Notes: a model not told the origin generated them from the sequence alone. A stretch of DNA of 64,000 nt from Duganella sp. BJB476 (GCF_003416895.1 NZ_QVIO01000003.1:620001-684000); one strand, 5' to 3'; positions 54,349 to 62,878 are shown, counted from the stretch's first letter. Program-made: numbers and translations.

Positions 54349-56172
54349 TCACCGGGAAGGCCCAAGTAACCGCCCATATTGCTGGTCTTGCTGTGTAGCC
54401 CGGCCCTTCGTCCATTCCTGCGCTAACCGAGCCAAATAAGCTGTTGCCGCTGGGGCGACTTGTCCCAGAGATTCCTCCACTAAGACGAACGGATGCCTTC
54501 TGCCTGTGCGAAGCAACTGCTGGTTGGTGAAGCCAGCCAGTCGACCATCGGTGCGACTGACGGCATTCCCCCCAAGACGGCCAAGACCTTGCACCAGCAC
54601 CTCTGCTGCTCGTCCGCGCACTTGGTCTGCCAATGGATGCTGGGACAGCTTCACCCACGCTTGGTATTGTTCTTTCCCCGTTTCCGCGACCATTGCAGGG
54701 GAAAAGCCCCGTTCACGCAACGTCTGCAAATCATTCTTTTTCAAGCCACCCAGTATCACCAGTCCATGCTCACCATCAGGCCGTATCCAGACATCGTAGC
54801 CACGCGCATTCATGCGCTTGAGCCACGCCATGCTCTTGGCCACTTCAGCCTTGCTCCACCGCCGTTCCTCTTGCTTGCCCTGCGTCGCGTCCACCAGCGT
54901 CACCACGAAACGGTCCACACCCATTGCCGTCATTTGCCTTTGCGCTGCTTCAGCGCTGCGATCTCTGACCGCAGCAGTTCCGCTACCGCCTTTGCGTCCA
55001 GCGTGTACTGAACCGTCGGCGCTGGCGCCAGCCAAAGCCAGAATACGCTCGCGAGAATCCCCGTCATCAAGCCCGTCAGCACGGTCAGCAGGTAGTGGCT
55101 CACTTCCATCCGCTGCCCTGCCTGGTCCAATCGTTCGGCTGCTCTCTCGGCCGCTATCGTCGCATTGCGCCATGACGTGATCGCTGTCTCGACCTGTGCC
55201 CGGAATTGTTCGCCCTGCTCCCGGCTGTGCTGCCCGATCTGCTCCAGGCTTGCCCTCGTCTCGTCCGTCAACGCTGCCATCGCCTGCGCCAGCGGCTCCA
55301 ATAGCGTCGCCAGTTCTTCCGCGCTGGTCAGCTTCGCCTGGCGCAGGCTCTCGATCTGCTGGTTCAGCGCTTCCACCCGCGCCGCGTTCGAGGCAGCGGC
55401 CAACTGCCGCACCGTCTCGCTCTTTGTCATAGCTCACCCCGCGTTTCGCCAGCCCCATCGGGCTGTAACCCTTCCCCAGGTCGCTGCCTTTCATCATCAC
55501 GCCATCCAGCCGATACGAAAGGCCCGACATCTTGCGGCCTTCCAGCTGCGTGACCGGCACCAGCTCGACGCCAACCGCCGCCAGGCGCTCGGCGTATTCG
55601 CTGAAGCTGTGGCAATGGGCGGCAGCGCCATCGCACAGCTGCTGCAAGCGCTGGCGCGTTGACGGCACGCCAGTGCGTAAGCCTTCCTCGATCTCACCCT
55701 TGGTCAGCGCGTGGCGCTGCACCTCGATTGATGGCGTCACGCGCTGCAGGTCAAATTCGCGCTCGATGGCGCGCATCAGCGTCTCCTGGCGTCGATAATC
55801 ATGGCTGTCAGATGTAACGCCGCCATCAAAGCGGATGCGGTTCACCAGCAGGTGAATATGCTCGTGCTCCGTGTCCGTGTGACGCGTCACCAGGTACTGA
55901 TTGTTCTCCAACCCCATGCCATGCAAATAACGCTGCGCCACCTGCTGCCACTGCTCGTCGCTTAAGTGCTCCCCTGGTGCCGCCGACAGCGACACATGCA
56001 GCACCGCCTTGCCCAGCTTGGGTCTCAGCTTGCGCACCTCGCCGAATTCCTTCGCCAGCTCACGCGGCGTGGTGCCGCTCATGTTGGTGTCGATGACGCG
56101 GCCGTGCTCTTTGCTCAAGTCGTAATCGAGTGCGCCACGAAAGCCCTTTCCTTTGACGGCCTTAGCGATCAT
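54349..56172 (-). CDS. mobA: Relaxase with C-terminal primase-like region (IncQ MobA/RepB-like)
   Basis: The 607-residue protein has a relaxase N-domain (about 1-250) with GFRGALDYDLSKEHGRVI, a candidate nicking Tyr17, and the three-His metal motif HTDTEHEHIH (98-107) then LLVNRI. Residues about 248-414 are low complexity (GRTIPGTGRDS and similar) because another gene is nested in a different frame. The C-terminus (VDRFVVTLVDATQGKQEERR, YDVWIRPDGEHGLVILGGL) matches a RepB-like primase domain. This order is that of RSF1010 MobA-RepB. It nicks oriT for transfer with a helper. It overlaps mobC by 11 bp. Confidence 0.88.
   Translation of the reverse strand: MIAKAVKGKGFRGALDYDLSKEHGRVIDTNMSGTTPRELAKEFGEVRKLRPKLGKAVLHVSLSAAPGEHLSDEQWQQVAQRYLHGMGLENNQYLVTRHTDTEHEHIHLLVNRIRFDGGVTSDSHDYRRQETLMRAIEREFDLQRVTPSIEVQRHALTKGEIEEGLRTGVPSTRQRLQQLCDGAAAHCHSFSEYAERLAAVGVELVPVTQLEGRKMSGLSYRLDGVMMKGSDLGKGYSPMGLAKRGVSYDKERDGAAVGRCLERGAGGSAEPADREPAPGEADQRGRTGDAIGAAGAGDGSVDGRDEGKPGADRAAQPGAGRTIPGTGRDSDHVMAQCDDSGRESSRTIGPGRAADGSEPLPADRADGLDDGDSRERILALAGASADGSVHAGRKGGSGTAAVRDRSAEAAQRQMTAMGVDRFVVTLVDATQGKQEERRWSKAEVAKSMAWLKRMNARGYDVWIRPDGEHGLVILGGLKKNDLQTLRERGFSPAMVAETGKEQYQAWVKLSQHPLADQVRGRAAEVLVQGLGRLGGNAVSRTDGRLAGFTNQQLLRTGRRHPFVLVEESLGQVAPAATAYLARLAQEWTKGRATQQDQQYGRLLGPSR
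54930..55430 (-). CDS. Nested MobB-like mobilization protein, out of frame within mobA
   Basis: The 166-residue frame lies wholly inside the relaxase gene in another frame. Its composition is protein-like: a helical N-terminus (AARVEALNQQIESLRQAKLT, LEPLAQAMAALTDETRASLE, coiled coil to about residue 105), a TM segment (YLLTVLTGLMTGILASVFWL) and a charged end (AVAELLRSEIAALKQRKGK). IncQ plasmids such as RSF1010 carry mobB nested in mobA the same way; MobB is a membrane protein that aids relaxase export. The overlying relaxase region being low complexity supports real overlap. Confidence 0.72.
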   Translation of the reverse strand: MTKSETVRQLAAASNAARVEALNQQIESLRQAKLTSAEELATLLEPLAQAMAALTDETRASLEQIGQHSREQGEQFRAQVETAITSWRNATIAAERAAERLDQAGQRMEVSHYLLTVLTGLMTGILASVFWLWLAPAPTVQYTLDAKAVAELLRSEIAALKQRKGK

Positions 56173-56554
56173 CGTCGGTCGCCTCCACGCCGAGCAAGGC
56201 TTGGCGCAAGCGCTGCGTCTCCGTCAGCAAGCGCGCTAACAAGGCGTCGGCCACCGTCACCTTGCGCCCTTCGTTAGCCAAGCGTGTGAGCTGGTTCAGG
56301 TTCGACGCCAGGCGCGCCAGTTCGACGTACTGCTCTCGGTTGATCGCAGCGACGGGGGGCGACGGCAAACGCCGTGATAGCGCGGCGGTCCGCAGCCATT
56401 GGGCCGGTTTCATATGCATGGCGGCGGAACGTTCGCACAGCGTGGCGTATTCGGTGATGGAGACGCGCACACCGATGACGGCGGTGCGCACGGCGGCAGG
56501 GTCGCCTTTACGGCGGCCGCCCTTGGACTTGCGAGGAGTGAGGTCGGTATTCAT
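56162..56554 (-). CDS. mobC: MobC relaxosome accessory protein
   Basis: The ATG at 56554 gives a 130-residue basic protein: MNTDLTPRKSKGGRRKGDPA, VRTAVIGVRVSITEYATLCE (ribbon-helix-helix-like), and the MobC-type helix EYVELARLASNLNQLTRLAN. It binds oriT DNA and helps the relaxase open the strands. Its end overlaps the relaxase start by 11 bp, so they are translationally coupled. Upstream is the non-coding 425-bp region that should contain oriT. Confidence 0.85.
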   Translation of the reverse strand: MNTDLTPRKSKGGRRKGDPAAVRTAVIGVRVSITEYATLCERSAAMHMKPAQWLRTAALSRRLPSPPVAAINREQYVELARLASNLNQLTRLANEGRKVTVADALLARLLTETQRLRQALLGVEATDDDR

Positions 56555-56979
56555 CACACGGCCTGGCGGGCTTTGGTGAGCGAAGCGAATGCAGTTAGGC
56601 GAGCGCAGCGAGAGTAGCCCCGCAGGGCAAGCCACGTTTGAGTGAAACGAAAACATGGCTTGCTCCTAGCCCGACGGCACATCCCCTACCACTGTAAACG
56701 GACTGTGCCGTTACACGCTGAGCCGCATCAAACGTCGGAGGTGTCGCACCGTCCGCAGCACCCAAGGTGCCACCACGACAAGGTATGCAACGCCGCAGAG
56801 TTTCCGACACGACAGCCGCACCATGGCAGATTGCGCGGCATCCACTTTGCGGCGCGTCAAATGCACTGCGGAATCTCGACGGCCGCTGCGCTCGCTCAAC
56901 ATTTTCACTACGCCGCCGACCAGAATAGCAACAGGCAGCCGCAACGGCGCGGCGCCTTTCCACAGCAAGGCCTCGCACC
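56555..56979. other. Non-coding region with candidate oriT
   Basis: The 425 bp upstream of mobC hold no convincing gene; a 143-codon plus-strand frame here has a His/Arg-rich non-protein composition. An imperfect inverted repeat TGTAAACGG-ACTGTG-CCGTTACA is at 56693-56715, followed on the minus strand by GTGGTAGGGGATGTGCCG. This is the best oriT candidate, next to mobC. A second GC-rich palindromic tract (GGTGTCGCACC and GGTGCC repeats) lies at 56735-56785. Confidence 0.45.
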
Positions 56980-57078
56980 ATGCGCATCTTCAACATCGAC
57001 CAAGCACAAGCCTTTCTCAGAATGCACAAAGAAGTGCTGCGCAATCAGGTCACGCCAAGCCAACTTTCTCTGAAATGA
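56980..57078 (+). pseudogene. Truncated helix-turn-helix (excisionase-like) fragment
   Basis: The 32-codon frame encodes MRIFNIDQAQAFLRMHKEVL followed by RNQVTPSQLSLK and a stop. The first 20 residues resemble the start of MerR/excisionase-type HTH proteins that continue with an RARAGEIPGAKIGK-like stretch, missing here. It lies 22 bp before AlpA. It is probably a remnant; whether the short peptide is made is unknown. Confidence 0.4.
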
Positions 57079-57100
57079 ATACCGACCAGTGGAGGCCAAT

Positions 57101-57313
57101 ATGAACAACAACGATAACCAACCCACAGCGTGCAGATTGATGCGATTGCGGGAAGTCCTTCACATCTGCGGGATGTCCCGGACATCGCTGTATCGCGTGA
57201 TGAAAGCGCATGAATTTCCGACTCCGGTCAAGCTGTCCGCTCGATCAATTGGGTGGCGCCAGGACGAAGTGCTTGAATGGGTGGAGAATCGGTCGAAGTC
57301 GCGCAGCTGGTAA
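57101..57313 (+). CDS. AlpA-family transcriptional regulator
   Basis: The ATG at 57101 follows GGAGG at the right spacing (GTGGAGGCCAAT); a start 12 bp upstream lacks one. The 70-residue protein is an AlpA-type MerR-like HTH: LMRLREVLHICGMSRTSLYR, VMKAHEFPTPVKLSARSIGW and RQDEVLEWVENR. AlpA regulators activate the P4-type integrase or act as excisionase-like factors. It converges on the integrase gene across a 66-bp gap with paired GCCCTA/TAGGGC and GAAGC/GCTTC arms. Confidence 0.9.
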   Translation: MNNNDNQPTACRLMRLREVLHICGMSRTSLYRVMKAHEFPTPVKLSARSIGWRQDEVLEWVENRSKSRSW

Positions 57314-57379
57314 CATCAGGCGCCCTACGGAACTGAAGCGCAGCTAAGCTTCGTCGTCACCATAGGGCACTACGATAAT

Positions 57380-58603
57380 TCACTCATGCTCCGGTCTCGA
57401 AAGAATGACTTCTCCATCGAAGCGCAGCTTATCCAAATAGTCGGCCCAGCGCTGCATCATCGCGAGGCGCGCCGGCAGGTGCGCGGTGCGGTTGTATGCA
57501 CGCCCGTTCGGATCGATCACTCTATGCGCCAGTTGATGCTCAATCAGATCAACACGTTCACCCAAGACTTCATCGAGGATGGTCCTCGCCGTCGCACGGA
57601 ACCCGTGCGCGGTCATGACTTCTTTCGCATAGCCCATGCCGCGCAACGCGGCGTTGATGGTGTTCTCGCTCATACAAGCGTCGCCGGTACGAAAACTTGG
57701 GAACACAAATTTTCCGTGGCCTGTCACACGATGCAGTTGACGCAGGATCTCCACCGCCTGCCGCGCCAGAGGCACCATGTGCTCCACCTTCATCTTCATT
57801 TTCGACGCCGGGATGCGCCACTCCGCCGCGTCCAGATCGAATTCGCGCCATTCTGCGGTCCGCAATTCGCCCGGACGTACAAACAGCAGCGGCGAAAGCT
57901 TAAGCGCCGCCACGGCCACAAAATGGCCGTTGTAGCCGTATATGGAACGCATAAGGGCCCCGAGCTTCTTCGGCTCCGTGATCGCGGCAAAATTAGTTCG
58001 GGGCACAGAGATCAGCGCCCCCCTCAGGTCCGCCGTCACGTCACGCTCCACCACGCCGATCGCCACGCCGTATCGCATGATCTGGCCGCAGACCTGCTTG
58101 ATGCGATGGGCCGAATCAATTGCGCCTCGCGTCTCGACCTTCTGTACCACCGTCAGGATGTCACGCGGCTTGATCAACGTCACCGGCAGCTTGCCAAGGT
58201 AGGGAAACAAGTCATGCCTCAACCAAGCCTCCACCTTCTCCTGGGTGCTGGCCGAGCGACTGTGCGACATCATCGCCAGCCAAGCCAATGCCAGCCCTTC
58301 AAAGGTGTTGGCTGCCTCTTGAACCTTGTTTGCTTTAGTCTCGCGTTTGAGCTGGCTCGGATCAATACCAGCCGCCAGGGCCTCGCGAGCCTCGGTACGA
58401 AGCTTGCGGGCCTGAGCCAGCGAAACTCCAGGATAAACACCAAGCGCCAGCGTCTTTTGCTTACCGAGCCACCTGTAGCTCATGCGCCAGTACTTGTGTG
58501 TCTTTTTGACCAGCAAGAACATACCCTCGCCGTCGGAATACTTATCTCCAGCTGTCGCCCCGCTATGCTTGACGTGCCGGATAAAGGTGTCTGTCAGTGC
58601 CAT
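57380..58603 (-). CDS. int: P4-type tyrosine integrase of the element
   Basis: The 407-residue protein is complete: DUF4102 N-terminal arm-binding domain (MALTDTFIRHVKHSGATAGD, KYSDGEGMFLLVKKTHKYWR), core-binding domain and catalytic domain with Arg (LLFVRPGELR), HGFRATART and Tyr in NGRAYNRTAHL, ending MMQRWADYLDKLRFDGEVI. It inserts the element into tRNA-Thr and lies beside the right attachment repeat. It is about 80% similar by eye to the truncated integrase at 47237-48523. Four GTTGGTA/TACCAAC sites precede its start. Confidence 0.95.
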   Translation of the reverse strand: MALTDTFIRHVKHSGATAGDKYSDGEGMFLLVKKTHKYWRMSYRWLGKQKTLALGVYPGVSLAQARKLRTEAREALAAGIDPSQLKRETKANKVQEAANTFEGLALAWLAMMSHSRSASTQEKVEAWLRHDLFPYLGKLPVTLIKPRDILTVVQKVETRGAIDSAHRIKQVCGQIMRYGVAIGVVERDVTADLRGALISVPRTNFAAITEPKKLGALMRSIYGYNGHFVAVAALKLSPLLFVRPGELRTAEWREFDLDAAEWRIPASKMKMKVEHMVPLARQAVEILRQLHRVTGHGKFVFPSFRTGDACMSENTINAALRGMGYAKEVMTAHGFRATARTILDEVLGERVDLIEHQLAHRVIDPNGRAYNRTAHLPARLAMMQRWADYLDKLRFDGEVILSRPEHE

Positions 58604-58616
58604 AGTTGACTCCGGT

Positions 58617-58677
58617 GTTGGTACTTTTTTTACCTGCTGAGGTAAGTACCAACAGAAATACCAACCAGATGTTGGTA
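58617..58677. repeat. GTTGGTA/TACCAAC arm-type sites at the element's right end
   Basis: The heptamer occurs at 58617-58623 and 58671-58677 as GTTGGTA, and at 58647-58653 and 58659-58665 as TACCAAC. The same heptamer occurs three times at the opposite end of the element (48751-48792). Location between integrase start and attachment repeat fits arm-type integrase binding sites. Confidence 0.6.
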
Positions 58678-58706
58678 TTTCATGCTAATTCATTAAACGT
58701 CCGGGT

Positions 58707-58802
58707 ACAACAAAAAACCCGCTTCTCCTATGGGAAAAGCGGGTTTCGGTACTTCTTGGTATTTCTTACTGCTGAGTTCTGGTGCCGCTTGCCGGAATCG
58801 AA
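58707..58802. repeat. Right attachment repeat (attR-like) with tRNA 3' end
   Basis: This repeat of about 96 bp matches 48643-48737. It spans the terminator hairpin, CTTGGTATTTCTTACTGCTG, the CCA end and acceptor/T-arm of tRNA-Thr. The tRNA-side half completes the tRNA gene, so integration leaves the tRNA functional. Confidence 0.85.
58711..58747 (-). terminator. tRNA-Thr terminator hairpin
   Basis: A 7-bp stem (AAGCGGG and its partner CCCGCTT) with an inner TCC/GGG pair is followed on the minus strand by TTTTTTG, downstream of the tRNA 3' end. The left repeat copy has the same hairpin with sequence changes that preserve pairing. Confidence 0.7.
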
Positions 58803-58855
58803 CTGGCGACCTTTTCATTACGAATGAACTGCTCTACCAACTGAGCTAAAGCGGC
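58780..58855 (-). tRNA. tRNA-Thr (anticodon CGT), integration target
   Basis: The 76-nt minus-strand sequence folds as a tRNA: acceptor GCCGCTT / AAGCGGC, D stem GCTC/GAGC, anticodon loop TTCGTAA (anticodon CGT, decoding ACG), T loop with TTCGATT, and encoded CCA. One T-stem pair is A-C and the first anticodon-stem pair is G-A, both mild defects. The 3' end overlaps the element's right repeat. Confidence 0.95.
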
Positions 58856-58961
58856 GAAGTCGCACATTCTAACAAATATTTCTTGCTACACGCTAGTCCC
58901 AACACGATAAATTTTAGCCATGCTGCAAAAATGTCATTGCTTTGTGCGATTTTGAAGCTTC

Positions 58962-59963
58962 TCAGCCTGCGTGGTAGCCCGTCACCACCGCCACTTCGTC
59001 CCGCGAGCCCAGGAACACCGGCACGCGCTGGTGCAGCTTGTGCGGCTGGATCTCCATGATGCGGTTCTGGCCGTCGGTGGCCGCGCCGCCCGCCTGCTCG
59101 ACGATGAAGGCCATCGGATTCGCCTCATACATCAAACGCAGCTTGCCTGGCATCGACGTGTCGCGCGTGTCGGCTGGGTACATGAAGATGCCGCCGCGGT
59201 TCAGGATACGGTGCACGTCGGCCACCATCGAGGCGATCCAGCGCATGTTGAAGTTGGTGCCGCGCGGGCCGGTGTCGCCGGCCAGCAGTTCGCTGACGTA
59301 GCGCTGCACCGGCGCATGCCAGTGGCGCTGGTTCGACATATTGATCGCGAATTCCTTGGTCTTGGCCGGGATCTGCATGTTGCGCTGCGTGAGCACCCAC
59401 GAACCCATCTCGCGGTCCAGCGTGAAGCAGTTGACGCCATTGCCGGTGGTGAGCACCAGCATGGTCTGCGGGCCGTACACGGCGTAGCCTGCGGCCACTT
59501 GCTTGGTGCCGGCTTGCATGAAGTCCGCTTCGGTCGGCTGGCCCATGCCTTCAGGCGCCTTCAGCACCGAGAAGATGGTGCCGATCGAGACGTTGACGTC
59601 GATGTTCGACGAGCCGTCCAATGGGTCGAACAGCAGCATGTATTCGCCTTTTGGATAGCGGTTCGGGATCGGGTGGATCGATTCCATCTCTTCCGACGCC
59701 ATCGCCGCCAGGTGGCCGCCCCATTCGTTCGCTTCCAGCAGGATTTCGTTGGAGATGATGTCCAGCTTCTTCTGCACTTCGCCCTGGATGTTTTCGGTGT
59801 CGGCGGTGCCGAGCACTTCACCCAGCGCGCCTTTGCCTACCGAGTGGCTGATGGTTTTGCAGGCGCGTGCTACCACTTCGATCAACAGGCGCAGTTCGGC
59901 CGGGATCGAGTTGTTCTGGCGCTGTTCTTCCACCAGATATTGTGTGAGGCTGATGCGTTTCAT
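58962..59963 (-). CDS. fbp: Class I fructose-1,6-bisphosphatase
   Basis: The 333-residue protein is a class I FBPase. Features: metal-binding Glu in [12 protein letters not shown], the metal site [20 protein letters not shown] (the DPLDGS motif), [19 protein letters not shown], and the sugar-phosphate region [20 protein letters not shown]. It catalyses the last committed step of gluconeogenesis (fructose-1,6-bisphosphate to fructose-6-phosphate) in the cytosol. It is a core chromosomal gene, 42 bp downstream of pepN on the same strand, so possibly transcribed with it. Confidence 0.97.
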   Translation of the reverse strand: MKRISLTQYLVEEQRQNNSIPAELRLLIEVVARACKTISHSVGKGALGEVLGTADTENIQGEVQKKLDIISNEILLEANEWGGHLAAMASEEMESIHPIPNRYPKGEYMLLFDPLDGSSNIDVNVSIGTIFSVLKAPEGMGQPTEADFMQAGTKQVAAGYAVYGPQTMLVLTTGNGVNCFTLDREMGSWVLTQRNMQIPAKTKEFAINMSNQRHWHAPVQRYVSELLAGDTGPRGTNFNMRWIASMVADVHRILNRGGIFMYPADTRDTSMPGKLRLMYEANPMAFIVEQAGGAATDGQNRIMEIQPHKLHQRVPVFLGSRDEVAVVTGYHAG

Positions 59964-60005
59964 GGTTTCCCTTGAGGTGAAGATAAATCGTATAAATTGT
60001 TATGC

Positions 60006-62681
60006 TTAATTGGCGAGCGCTTTGGTGACCACTTCCAGCACGTCGTTCGACAGCTTGGCGCGGCCGGCGACTTTCTCCAGTGCGCGCTTCATCTTTGCCT
60101 GCAGCGCCGGCGCGTAACGGCGCCAGCGGTCCATGCCGCGCGCCAGGCGTGCCGCCACCTGCGGGTTGATCGCGTCCAGCTTGATCACGAACTCGGCCCA
60201 GAATTCATACGCGCTGCCATCCGCCGCATGGAACTGCGACGGATTGGCGCTGATGAAGCTGAAGATCAGGCTGCGCGCGCGGTTCGGATTCTTCAGCGTG
60301 AAGGCCGGATGCTGCATCAGCTTGCGCACGGCGGCGACGTTGGTGGTCGGCGCGGCGGCCTGCATGGCGAACCATTTGTCGATCACCAGTGCCTCGTTTT
60401 CGAAGTCCTGGTAGAACGCCTTCAGGTACGGCCCCGCTTCGGCGCCGCTGTGTATCATCGAGACCAGCGCGGCGGAACGGTCGGTCATGTTGCCGGCCTT
60501 TTCGAACTGCTGCTGCGCGAGCTTCAGCTCCGCCATGTCCGGCGCCACCATCAGGTAGGACAGGCACAGATTCCGCAGCGCGCGCTTGCCGGCCGACAGC
60601 GCGTCCGGGCTGTAGGCGCCGGGCGTCTGGTTGGCGTGGTATTGCGCCAGCAGCTCGGTCTTCAGGACCGCGCCGATGGTGCGGCGCATGAACTGGCGCG
60701 CCACATGGATCGCCTGCGGATCGACCACGTCCATCTGCTCGGCGATGATGATTTCCGACGGCAGTATCAGCGCCAGTTCGCGGAAGGCCGGATCGAGCGA
60801 CTCGTCGGTCAGCACGGCGCGCTGGGCGTTGAGGAAGGTGGCGTCCAACTTCAGATTGGCGTCGCTGCCGCCTGCCAGCGCCACTTGCGCGGTCAGCTTC
60901 AGCAGACGCTCCATCGCCAGCCGCTGGCCCGCTTCCCAGCGGTTGACCGGGTCGCTGTCATGGCTGAACAGGTGCAGCAGCTCGTCGTCGGTGTAGTCGT
61001 ATTCGAGGATCACCGGCGCCGAGAAGTCGCGCAGGATCGATGGCGTCGGCCGTTCGTCGACGTTGCGGAAGCGGAATATCTGCTCCTGCTCGGTCAGCTC
61101 CAGCACCACCGTGGTGGCGCCCTTGGCGTGCTTGCCGCCTTCCAGGGTCAGCGGCAGGTCCTTGCCGCTGGCGCTCAGCAGGCCGACCGCCACCGGAATG
61201 TGGAACGGCAGCTTGTCGGCCTGGCCGGCGGAGGCCGGGCAGCGCTGGCTGAGGATGATGTCGAAGTTGCGCTTGACGGCGTCGTAGCGGGTGCGCGCGG
61301 TGACGATGGGCGTGCCGGCCTGCGAATACCAGCGCTCGAACTGGTGCAGGTCGCGGCCGTTGGCGTCGGCCATGGCGGCGCGGAAGTCGTCGCATTCGAC
61401 GGCCTGGCCATCGTGGCGCTTGAAGTACAGGTCCATGCCCTTGCGGAAGCCGTCGCGGCCCACCAGGGTCTGGTACATGCGCACCACTTCGGCGCCTTTT
61501 TCATACACGGTGACGGTGTAGAAGTTGTTGATCTCCACGAAGGAGTCGGGCCGCACCGGGTGCGACATCGGGCCCGCGTCCTCCGGGAACTGGGCCTGGC
61601 GCAGGGTGCGCACCTGGTCGATGCGGGTGACGGCGCGGCCGCTGTCGGTGCCGATCATGTCGGCGGAAAACTCCTGGTCGCGGAACACGGTCAGGCCTTC
61701 CTTCAGCGACAGCTGGAACCAATCGCGGCAGGTCACGCGGTTGCCGGTCCAGTTGTGGAAGTACTCGTGGCCGACCACGGCTTCGATGCCGGCGTAGTCG
61801 ATGTCGGTCGCCACGCGCGGGTTGGCCAGTACGAACTTGGTGTTGAAGATGTTCAGGCCCTTGTTTTCCATCGCGCCCATGTTGAAGTCGCCCACGGCGA
61901 CGATCATGAAGCGGTCCAGGTCCAGCTCCAGGCCGAAGCGTTCCTCGTCCCAGCGGATCGAGTTCTTCAGCGACTGCATGGCGTAGTCGGTCTTGTCGAG
62001 GTTGCCCTCTTCCACCCACACTTGCAGCAGCACTTCGCGGCCCGATTGCAGCGTGTAGCGCTCTTCCTGGCACACCAGGCGCGCCGCCACCAGCGCGAAC
62101 AGGTAGGACGGCTTCTTGAACGGGTCTTCCCACTTGGCGTAGTGGCGACCGTCGCCGAGTTCGCCCTCCTCGATCAGGTTGCCGTTCGACAGCAGCACCG
62201 GATAGGCGGCCTTGTCGGCGCGCAGCATCACGGTGTACTTGGCCATCACGTCCGGACGGTCCGGGAAATAGGTGATGCGGCGGAAGCCTTCGGCCTCGCA
62301 CTGCGTGAAGAAATTGCCGTTCGAGACGTACAGGCCGGACAAGCTGGTGTTCTGCACCGGCGCGCACAGCGTTTCGATTTCCAGCACCACTTTGGCCGGG
62401 GCCTTGCGGATGATCAGCGTGCTGCCGTCCAGTTGATATTCCGTCGGCGCCAGCGGCTTGCCGTTCAGGCGCAGCGCCACCAGTTCGATCTCCTCGCCAT
62501 GCAGCACGATGTCGTGGCTTGCGCGGCCCCGGCTGGCCGGGTTCTGCCGCATGGTGATGCGGTTGGCGACCACGGTGCGGTCGGGATCGAGGTCGAAACC
62601 GAGTTCTACGGTATCAACCAGGTAGCTTGGCGCGGTGTAATCTTTGCGGAATATCGTCTTAGGACTGCTGTCTGTGCGCAT
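60006..62681 (-). CDS. pepN: Aminopeptidase N (M1 metallopeptidase)
   Basis: The ATG at 62681 gives 891 residues, beginning MRTDSSPKTIFRKDYTAPSY as in bacterial PepN; the frame is open further upstream without a suitable start. M1 signatures: GAMENKGLNIFNTKFV (about residue 265) and the zinc motif HEYFHNWTGNRVTCRDWF with the downstream Glu (about residue 300). Substrate-binding and C-terminal helical repeats follow (LPSEIIIAEQMDVVDPQAIH). It removes N-terminal residues from peptides in the cytosol. The antisense strand is also open but gives a His/Arg/Gln-rich shadow. Confidence 0.97.
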   Translation of the reverse strand: MRTDSSPKTIFRKDYTAPSYLVDTVELGFDLDPDRTVVANRITMRQNPASRGRASHDIVLHGEEIELVALRLNGKPLAPTEYQLDGSTLIIRKAPAKVVLEIETLCAPVQNTSLSGLYVSNGNFFTQCEAEGFRRITYFPDRPDVMAKYTVMLRADKAAYPVLLSNGNLIEEGELGDGRHYAKWEDPFKKPSYLFALVAARLVCQEERYTLQSGREVLLQVWVEEGNLDKTDYAMQSLKNSIRWDEERFGLELDLDRFMIVAVGDFNMGAMENKGLNIFNTKFVLANPRVATDIDYAGIEAVVGHEYFHNWTGNRVTCRDWFQLSLKEGLTVFRDQEFSADMIGTDSGRAVTRIDQVRTLRQAQFPEDAGPMSHPVRPDSFVEINNFYTVTVYEKGAEVVRMYQTLVGRDGFRKGMDLYFKRHDGQAVECDDFRAAMADANGRDLHQFERWYSQAGTPIVTARTRYDAVKRNFDIILSQRCPASAGQADKLPFHIPVAVGLLSASGKDLPLTLEGGKHAKGATTVVLELTEQEQIFRFRNVDERPTPSILRDFSAPVILEYDYTDDELLHLFSHDSDPVNRWEAGQRLAMERLLKLTAQVALAGGSDANLKLDATFLNAQRAVLTDESLDPAFRELALILPSEIIIAEQMDVVDPQAIHVARQFMRRTIGAVLKTELLAQYHANQTPGAYSPDALSAGKRALRNLCLSYLMVAPDMAELKLAQQQFEKAGNMTDRSAALVSMIHSGAEAGPYLKAFYQDFENEALVIDKWFAMQAAAPTTNVAAVRKLMQHPAFTLKNPNRARSLIFSFISANPSQFHAADGSAYEFWAEFVIKLDAINPQVAARLARGMDRWRRYAPALQAKMKRALEKVAGRAKLSNDVLEVVTKALAN

Positions 62682-62878
62682 TGGAGGACTCTGGTGACGT
62701 GAGCAAAGGCCTATTTTACCAATACCAGCGGGGACGGACGCGTGAATTGCCTGCGCTGGCACATATAAGTTGCTGGTTTCCACCTTGCCGTAACATTCTG
62801 TAATAATCGTGCAAGGTACGGGCGACCGTCGTAGACTTAGTACTGAAAAATACCGTCTGAACAGAGAGGGGCACTATC

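Larger units (their letters stand above)
48643..58802. mobile_element. Integrative mobilizable element in tRNA-Thr(CGT)
   Basis: An element of about 10.1 kb is bounded by direct repeats of about 95 bp (48643-48737 and 58707-58802), the right one overlapping the tRNA-Thr 3' end. It carries integrase, AlpA, MobC, a relaxase with nested mobB, and a cargo of defence-like genes. There are no type IV secretion or replication initiator genes, so it would need a helper conjugation system. The cargo (48.9-54.3 kb) is clearly AT-rich, while the mob/int half (54.35-58.6 kb) is GC-rich, so the element is a mosaic. Confidence 0.85.

Noticed and set aside
56642-57073. 143-codon plus-strand frame upstream of AlpA
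   Set aside because: His/Arg/Gln-rich composition without domain features; it overlaps the candidate oriT and the truncated HTH fragment.
59997-62702. A 901-codon plus-strand open frame across pepN
   Set aside because: The product is His/Arg/Gln-rich antisense; the minus strand has HEYFH and GAMEN motifs of aminopeptidase N.
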